This document shows positions 59,825 to 64,000 of a stretch of DNA of 64,000 nucleotides, piece by piece. The stretch is from JAEUOS01 sp965279115 (lineage in GTDB: Bacteria; Pseudomonadota; Gammaproteobacteria; Burkholderiales; JAEUOS01): NCBI GenBank assembly GCA_965279115.1, contig OZ257137.1, positions 1,054,001-1,118,000 on the forward strand. The letters run 5' to 3'. How positions within the stretch are numbered: position 1 is the first letter of the stretch; every line of letters begins with the position of its first letter. Under the pieces are notes generated by a model. That model searched no databases. It was not told the origin of the DNA and saw only the letters and a program-made list of their open reading frames with translations. The translations under genes and the position numbers were made by a program.

Positions 59825-61018
59825 ATGACGCGCACCCACTGGAAGGGCGCGATCGTGGCGCTGCTCTTGGGCGTGGTCGGCGCGATATACATCGGCAAGC
59901 TGCCGCCGGCTATCCCGGCGCTGCGCGACGAGTTCTCGCTCACGCTCGCGCAATCGGGATGGCTGGTCTCGGCCTTCAATACGCTTGGCATGGTCGCCTC
60001 GATCTTCATGGGGCTCTTCACCGCACGCGTAGGTGCTTGGCGACTCTGCATGGGCGGCCTGGGCTTTCTGGTGCTGGGAGGAGCGATCGGCGCTTTCGCC
60101 CCGGGTGCGCAATGGCTGCTCGCAAGCCGATTTCTCGAGGGCGTGGGCTTTCTTTCCATCGTGGTGGCGGCGCCAGCACTGATCATGCAATCCACCGCCC
60201 CGCAGGACCGCAATCGCATATTCAGCTTCTGGGGCGGCTACATGCCCACCGGCACCACGCTGGGCATGCTGCTGGCGCCCCTGTTGATCCAGACCCTGGG
60301 CTGGCGCGCCCTGTGGCTTGCCACGGTCGCCTGCGCCTTGGCCGCGCTGCTGCTGCTGTATACCCTGCGCGGCGCCTATCACCCGCCGGCAGCCGCCGGC
60401 ACCACGTCCTGGCGTGCCTCCGCCGGGCCGCTCAAATCCGCCGGCCCATGGTGGATCGCATTGGCCTTCGGCTGCTACGCATTCAACTACTACGCCATCA
60501 TGGTCTGGCTTCCCACCTTCATGGTAGGTGAGCGCAACACGCCACTCGGTGTGGCGTCGTTGCTCACGGCGCTGATGGTGGCGGCGAACATTCCCGGCAA
60601 CCTGCTGGGCGGCGCACTCCTGCACCGCGGCTTCGCGCGCGGCACCAATGTTTGCCTGGCCGGATTGGTCACGGCGCTGACCTGCCTTGTGATCTTCTCA
60701 CCCGCACTACCGGACTGGGCGCGCTATCTCGGTTGCGTCGCGTTTTCTTTCTCGGTGGGCATCCTGCCGGGTTCGGTGATGTCGTCTGCCCAGACCCACG
60801 CGCGCACGCCGGCGCAGGTGGGCACGGTGCAGGGCATGATCAACCAGGGGTCCAACTTCGGGCAGTTCGTGAGTCCGCCACTGGTAACGGCAGTGGTCGG
60901 TGCCTCGATGGCCTGGGATCGTATGCTCGTTCTACTGCTTGCCACCAGCACGATCATCTTCATGTCCGGATGCGTCATCCGCGTGATCGAGCGGGGCCTC
61001 GCCGCCGCCCGGCCGTAA
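59825..61018 (+). CDS. Major facilitator superfamily transporter
   Basis: A 397-residue membrane protein with about twelve hydrophobic segments and a CynX/NimT-like layout (YIGKLPPAIPALRDEFSLTLAQSGWLVSAF, GSVMSSAQTHARTPAQVGTVQGMINQ). It probably exports or imports a small anion or drug; the substrate is unknown. GGAGG lies nine bases before the ATG. It is 109 bases after the CWC gene. Confidence 0.85.
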   Translation: MTRTHWKGAIVALLLGVVGAIYIGKLPPAIPALRDEFSLTLAQSGWLVSAFNTLGMVASIFMGLFTARVGAWRLCMGGLGFLVLGGAIGAFAPGAQWLLASRFLEGVGFLSIVVAAPALIMQSTAPQDRNRIFSFWGGYMPTGTTLGMLLAPLLIQTLGWRALWLATVACALAALLLLYTLRGAYHPPAAAGTTSWRASAGPLKSAGPWWIALAFGCYAFNYYAIMVWLPTFMVGERNTPLGVASLLTALMVAANIPGNLLGGALLHRGFARGTNVCLAGLVTALTCLVIFSPALPDWARYLGCVAFSFSVGILPGSVMSSAQTHARTPAQVGTVQGMINQGSNFGQFVSPPLVTAVVGASMAWDRMLVLLLATSTIIFMSGCVIRVIERGLAAARP

Positions 61019-61084
61019 GGCCGCTGCGGACACTTTCTGCGGCTCGCATCCGGCCGGTAATCCATTGAAAAGGCGGTCTTTTCC

Positions 61085-61162
61085 AATTTTTGCTGCATTG
61101 CATCAAAAACCTCTTGACTTGCCAACATTCGCCCATATAATTGAAATTGTTGCGATGCAGCA
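61085..61162 (+). promoter_or_regulatory. Strong sigma-70 promoter of phasin with flanking TGC/GCA palindromes
   Basis: TTGACT (61114-61119) and TATAAT (61136-61141) are separated by 16 bases. Near-palindromic TGC-rich elements occur on each side: TTGCTGCATTGCA (from about 61090) and ATTGTTGCGATGCAGCAAT (from about 61145), similar to the TGC/GCA-rich sites bound by PhaR-type repressors of phasin genes. Confidence 0.7.
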
Positions 61163-61251
61163 ATTCAGCTTGAATCGCTCCCAGAGCACCCCGTCGCCGG
61201 ATGCGTACCCGAGGCGACTTTCCAGAATCCGCCATCGAAAGGAATCTCACC

Positions 61252-61809
61252 ATGTACAGCACGCCCGACCAATTCGCCGCCGCCAGCAAAGCCGGCTTTG
61301 AAAGCTTCGTCAACGCCGCCTCCACTGGCATGAGCAGCTTTGAAAAGCTTGTCGAACTCAATGTTTCCAGCGCCAAGTCAATGTTCGACGAAGCCACCCA
61401 GAACGCCCGTGCCGCCTTGGCCGTAAAGGACGCCAAGGAACTCCTGGCATTCAACGTCGGCGCCGCGCAACCGGTGATCGAAAAATCGCTCGCCTGGTCC
61501 AAGGAGGCCTTCGGCATCCTGAGCCAGGCCCAGGCGACCCTGCGCGCCAGTGCCGAAGAGCATGCCGCGGCCGCGCAAAAGGAATTCGCCGCCACGCTCG
61601 ACAAGGCATTGAAGAGTGCGCCGCCCGGAACCGAAAGCGCGGTCGCGGCCTTGCGTTCAGCCGTCGCCGCCGCCACCTCCGCCTATGACAACGCCGCCAA
61701 GGCGGCCAAGCAGGCTTTCGACACTGCCGAAAGCAGCTTCACCAGCGCCGCCTCGACCGCCGCAGCGAATGTCGCTGCCGCCACCAAGGCAGCGTCCAAG
61801 CGCAAGTAA
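61252..61809 (+). CDS. phaP: Phasin (PHA granule protein)
   Basis: A 185-residue alanine-rich, helical protein with the phasin family layout: MYSTPDQFAAASKAGFESFVNAASTGMSSFEKLVELNVSSAK..., followed by long amphipathic helices and an alanine-rich end. Phasins coat polyhydroxyalkanoate granules and stop them from coalescing. GAAAGGAA precedes the ATG. It is monocistronic, with its own promoter and terminator. Confidence 0.93.
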   Translation: MYSTPDQFAAASKAGFESFVNAASTGMSSFEKLVELNVSSAKSMFDEATQNARAALAVKDAKELLAFNVGAAQPVIEKSLAWSKEAFGILSQAQATLRASAEEHAAAAQKEFAATLDKALKSAPPGTESAVAALRSAVAAATSAYDNAAKAAKQAFDTAESSFTSAASTAAANVAAATKAASKRK

Positions 61810-61842
61810 GCCACAAGCATCAGATCTCCTCGCAACACCTTC

Positions 61843-61870
61843 AAGCCCGGCCTTGCGCCGGGCTTTTTTT
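61843..61870 (+). terminator. Rho-independent terminator of phaP
   Basis: A nine-base stem (AAGCCCGGC/GCCGGGCTT) with a five-base loop is followed by TTTTT. It lies 34 bases after the phasin stop codon. Confidence 0.92.
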
Positions 61871-61890
61871 CGCCCCGCGCTCGCGAAGGC

Positions 61891-63372
61891 TCAGCCGCCA
61901 GACTGCGCCATCCGGCTGCGCAACGCCGTCTTCTGCACCTTGCCCAGCGCCGTCTTGGGCAGGCTCTCGGCAAATACCACCCGGCGCGGATGCTTGTAGC
62001 GTGCAAGCCGGCCGTCAAACAGTGCGATGACCCCATCCTCATCAAGGCTGGAACCCGGTCGCCTGACCACCACCGCGACCGCGACCTCGCCCCAGCGCGC
62101 GTCTTCCTGCCCGATCACCGCGGATTCGACGATGTCCGGACAATCCGCCAGCACGTTCTCCAGTTCCGCCGGATAGATGTTCTCGCCTCCGGAGATGATC
62201 ATGTCCTTGGAGCGACCCACCACCCAGTAAAAACCTTCGGAATCCCGATAGGCCAGGTCTCCGGAACGGAACCAGCCGTCGGCGAATGCCGGATTGCCGG
62301 GGTCATTCCAGTAACCCGCCACCACGTTCTTCCCGCGGATGTATATCTCGCCGGTCTCGCCGGTGGCCGCATCCTTGCCATCGGCGTTCACCAGGCGTAC
62401 CTCCACATGCATGGCCGGCTTGCCTGTGCTGCCCGCATGACCGAACGCGTCCCCGGCCCGCAGCACGATCGAAACCGGTCCCGTCTCGGTGGCGCCATAC
62501 ACCTGGCTGACCGGCACGCCACGGGCCTGCACCGACTCGATCATCGACAAAGGCACGGTCGACGACCCGGTATTGAGCAGGCGCAGGCTCGACAGGTCCG
62601 CCAATGGCCAATCGGGATGCGCCAGAATCGCCTTGAGCGTGGCCGGCACCAGCAGGGACAAGGTGGGCCGGCGTGCGGATACGTCGGCGATCCAGGCGGC
62701 GGGGTCGAATCGAGCGTGCAAGGTGGTGGTGCCGCCGGCGGCCAGCACCGGCAGTGTCTGGATGCACAGTCCGCCGACGTGAAACATCGGCAGCGCGTTC
62801 AGCACATGATCAGCCGCCGTGATGTCCTGGGCGGCGGTCGCCGAGGCGATGTTCCACAGCAGGTTGGCCTGGGTATGCAGCGCTCCTTTGGGTGCACCGG
62901 TGGTACCCGAGGTGTAGACGATCATGACGGGACTGTCGTCACTGCCGGCGAGTGGCGTGTCACGGGGCGCAGCTTCATCGACCAGCGTTGACGTCGCGGC
63001 GACCGCGATGCCCGCGGCGCGCGCCGCGGCGGCACCGGCATCGGCGAATGCCTCATCACGGAACAACAGCCGGGTGCCGGATTGGCGCAGGATCGCCACC
63101 AGTTCCGGCGTCGCCAGGCGCATGTTGAGCGGCACCGCAATCGCGCCCAGACGCGCCAGCGCCATCAGGAACACGATGAAATCCGGATGGTTCAGGCCCA
63201 GCCAGGCAATTCGTTCGCCTTCCTTGACAGCATGGCGGACCGACAGCGTTGCGGTCGCGATCTCGATGCGGCGCCACAATTGCGCATAGGTGACCTCCAT
63301 GCCATGCAGGTGCATAGCGCACTTGTCCGGTGTCATACCGGCCCAATGCTCGACGATGCGCGAAAGGTTCAT
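61891..63372 (-). CDS. AMP-dependent acyl-CoA synthetase
   Basis: A 493-residue ANL-family enzyme with YTSGTTGAPKG (P-loop-like A3), GATETGPVS, GDLAYRDSEGFYWVVGR and SKDMIISGGENIYPAELE, and the C-terminal catalytic lysine in LPKTALGKVQK. It activates a carboxylic acid as an acyl-CoA. The short length suggests a medium-chain, aryl or other non-long-chain substrate. It probably works with the acyl-CoA dehydrogenase encoded upstream on the same strand. Confidence 0.92.
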   Translation of the reverse strand: MNLSRIVEHWAGMTPDKCAMHLHGMEVTYAQLWRRIEIATATLSVRHAVKEGERIAWLGLNHPDFIVFLMALARLGAIAVPLNMRLATPELVAILRQSGTRLLFRDEAFADAGAAAARAAGIAVAATSTLVDEAAPRDTPLAGSDDSPVMIVYTSGTTGAPKGALHTQANLLWNIASATAAQDITAADHVLNALPMFHVGGLCIQTLPVLAAGGTTTLHARFDPAAWIADVSARRPTLSLLVPATLKAILAHPDWPLADLSSLRLLNTGSSTVPLSMIESVQARGVPVSQVYGATETGPVSIVLRAGDAFGHAGSTGKPAMHVEVRLVNADGKDAATGETGEIYIRGKNVVAGYWNDPGNPAFADGWFRSGDLAYRDSEGFYWVVGRSKDMIISGGENIYPAELENVLADCPDIVESAVIGQEDARWGEVAVAVVVRRPGSSLDEDGVIALFDGRLARYKHPRRVVFAESLPKTALGKVQKTALRSRMAQSGG

Positions 63373-63444
63373 GACTGGCTGTTGACAGACGCTAGGCGGA
63401 ACGGACTCCCCGCGACGAATTGGGCACGTGCTATCGCGCCAATG

Positions 63445-64000
63445 CTAGACGGTTTCCTCGTCGCGCTCACCCGGCTCGTACAGGCATTCGCGGCCCAGCT
63501 TGTCGACGCACAGTTCCGCCGTCCACGGCAGCATCAGCGAACCGCAGCGCGAATCGCGGTACAGGCGCTCCAGCGGCAGGCTTTTCAGCATCGACTGGCC
63601 ACCGCAGGTGCGCACCGCCAGGCGACAGATCTCGTTGGCGTTTTCCATGATGGTGTAGTGCGCCGCATACAGGCCCAGGCGCACTTCCTTGTGCGGGTCC
63701 ACCCGTGCCGCACGGGCGATCTGCAGGAAGATCGCGCGGGTCTGCTCGAGCTTGATCTTCATTTCCGCCACTGCCACCTGCTTGGTGGGATACATGCGGC
63801 GCTTCACCGGCGGCATGCCCGGCACTTCGCCGCGCAGGTATTGCACCGTGAAGTCGTAGGCGGCCTGCGCGATGCCCATGTAGGTGGGCGAGAGGGTGGC
63901 GAACATGTGCGGCCAGCGTGATGCCGCCTGGGCGTAGATGCCTTCCGGCATCAGGCGCTCGCATTCCGGCACGAACACATCCTTGAACAGCAGGTTGCGC
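63445..64000 (-). CDS. Acyl-CoA dehydrogenase, C-terminal part (5' end outside window)
   Basis: The frame is open to the window edge and the visible 184 residues cover the C-terminal helical domain: NLLFKDVFVPE, a gap-spanning TYMGIAQAAYDFTVQYL helix, TKQVAVAEMKIKLEQTRAIFL, CGGQSMLKSLPLERLYRDSRCGSLMLPW. The catalytic base position cannot be checked. It is 72 bases upstream of the acyl-CoA synthetase gene, suggesting a shared degradation pathway. The GTG at 63978 is internal. Confidence 0.88.
   Translation of the reverse strand, partial: RNLLFKDVFVPECERLMPEGIYAQAASRWPHMFATLSPTYMGIAQAAYDFTVQYLRGEVPGMPPVKRRMYPTKQVAVAEMKIKLEQTRAIFLQIARAARVDPHKEVRLGLYAAHYTIMENANEICRLAVRTCGGQSMLKSLPLERLYRDSRCGSLMLPWTAELCVDKLGRECLYEPGERDEETV

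Overview
The window is a GC-rich betaproteobacterial chromosome segment, most likely from the Burkholderiales. The evidence is the gene order: ferredoxin-coaD-rsmD, the M16 pair-ftsY-ftsEX, the aa3 cytochrome oxidase block, bioC/comF-trmL-gpsA-secB-grxC, gpmA-ctpA-moeB and argB-nucleotidase-slmA. Four Bug/TctC-type solute receptors, a phasin and a soxCDYZAXB cluster fit the same group. The organism looks like an aerobic, PHA-storing, thiosulfate-oxidising heterotroph. I saw no tRNA, rRNA, CRISPR array, insertion sequence or attachment site.

Layout. 1-2.8 kb holds the end of a dynamin-like GTPase gene, then ferredoxin, coaD and rsmD. 2.8-20.2 kb is an accessory block inside an otherwise familiar order. 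It contains a Lon-like AAA ATPase paired with a cytoplasmic trypsin-like peptidase, a (+) operon (Bug, aconitase X large and small subunits, alpha/beta-hydrolase), a long (-) run of nine genes (Bug, amidohydrolase, D-amino-acid-dehydrogenase-like protein, Bug, beta-propeller, NodB-like deacetylase, fatty-acid-hydroxylase-like protein, LLM flavoprotein, Bug), an EamA transporter and a P450. 20.3-25.7 kb has the M16 peptidase pair and divergent ftsY-ftsE-ftsX. 25.8-35.4 kb is the cytochrome c oxidase block with assembly factors (Sco, CtaB, CtaA, a second Sco-like protein, SURF1, CtaG, a 39-residue assembly peptide, DUF2970, DUF2909, DUF2244).

35.7-48.5 kb is housekeeping: a degenerate EAL-HDOD protein, bioC, comF, a thioredoxin-TPR protein, trmL, gpsA, an SH3 protein, secB, grxC, a rhodanese, an ArsR-family regulator with the two cysteines typical of persulfide sensors, gpmA, an EnvC-like protein, ctpA, moeB and slmA. 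48.6-58.4 kb is the nucleotidase-argB locus, split by a (+)-strand segment carrying an M15 peptidase gene and soxCDYZAXB followed by a GlcG/HbpS-like gene and a TlpA-like thioredoxin gene. 58.8-64 kb has hsp20, a CWC cysteine-rich protein, an MFS transporter, a phasin with a clear promoter and terminator, an acyl-CoA synthetase and the end of an acyl-CoA dehydrogenase gene.

The most interesting points are the AAA/trypsin-like pair, the compact uncharacterised nine-gene catabolic run, the two accessory extensions of the sox operon together with a persulfide-sensor-like regulator nearby, and the apparent absence of rpoH from its usual place after ftsX. All functions are inferred from sequence motifs and gene order; no database search was possible.
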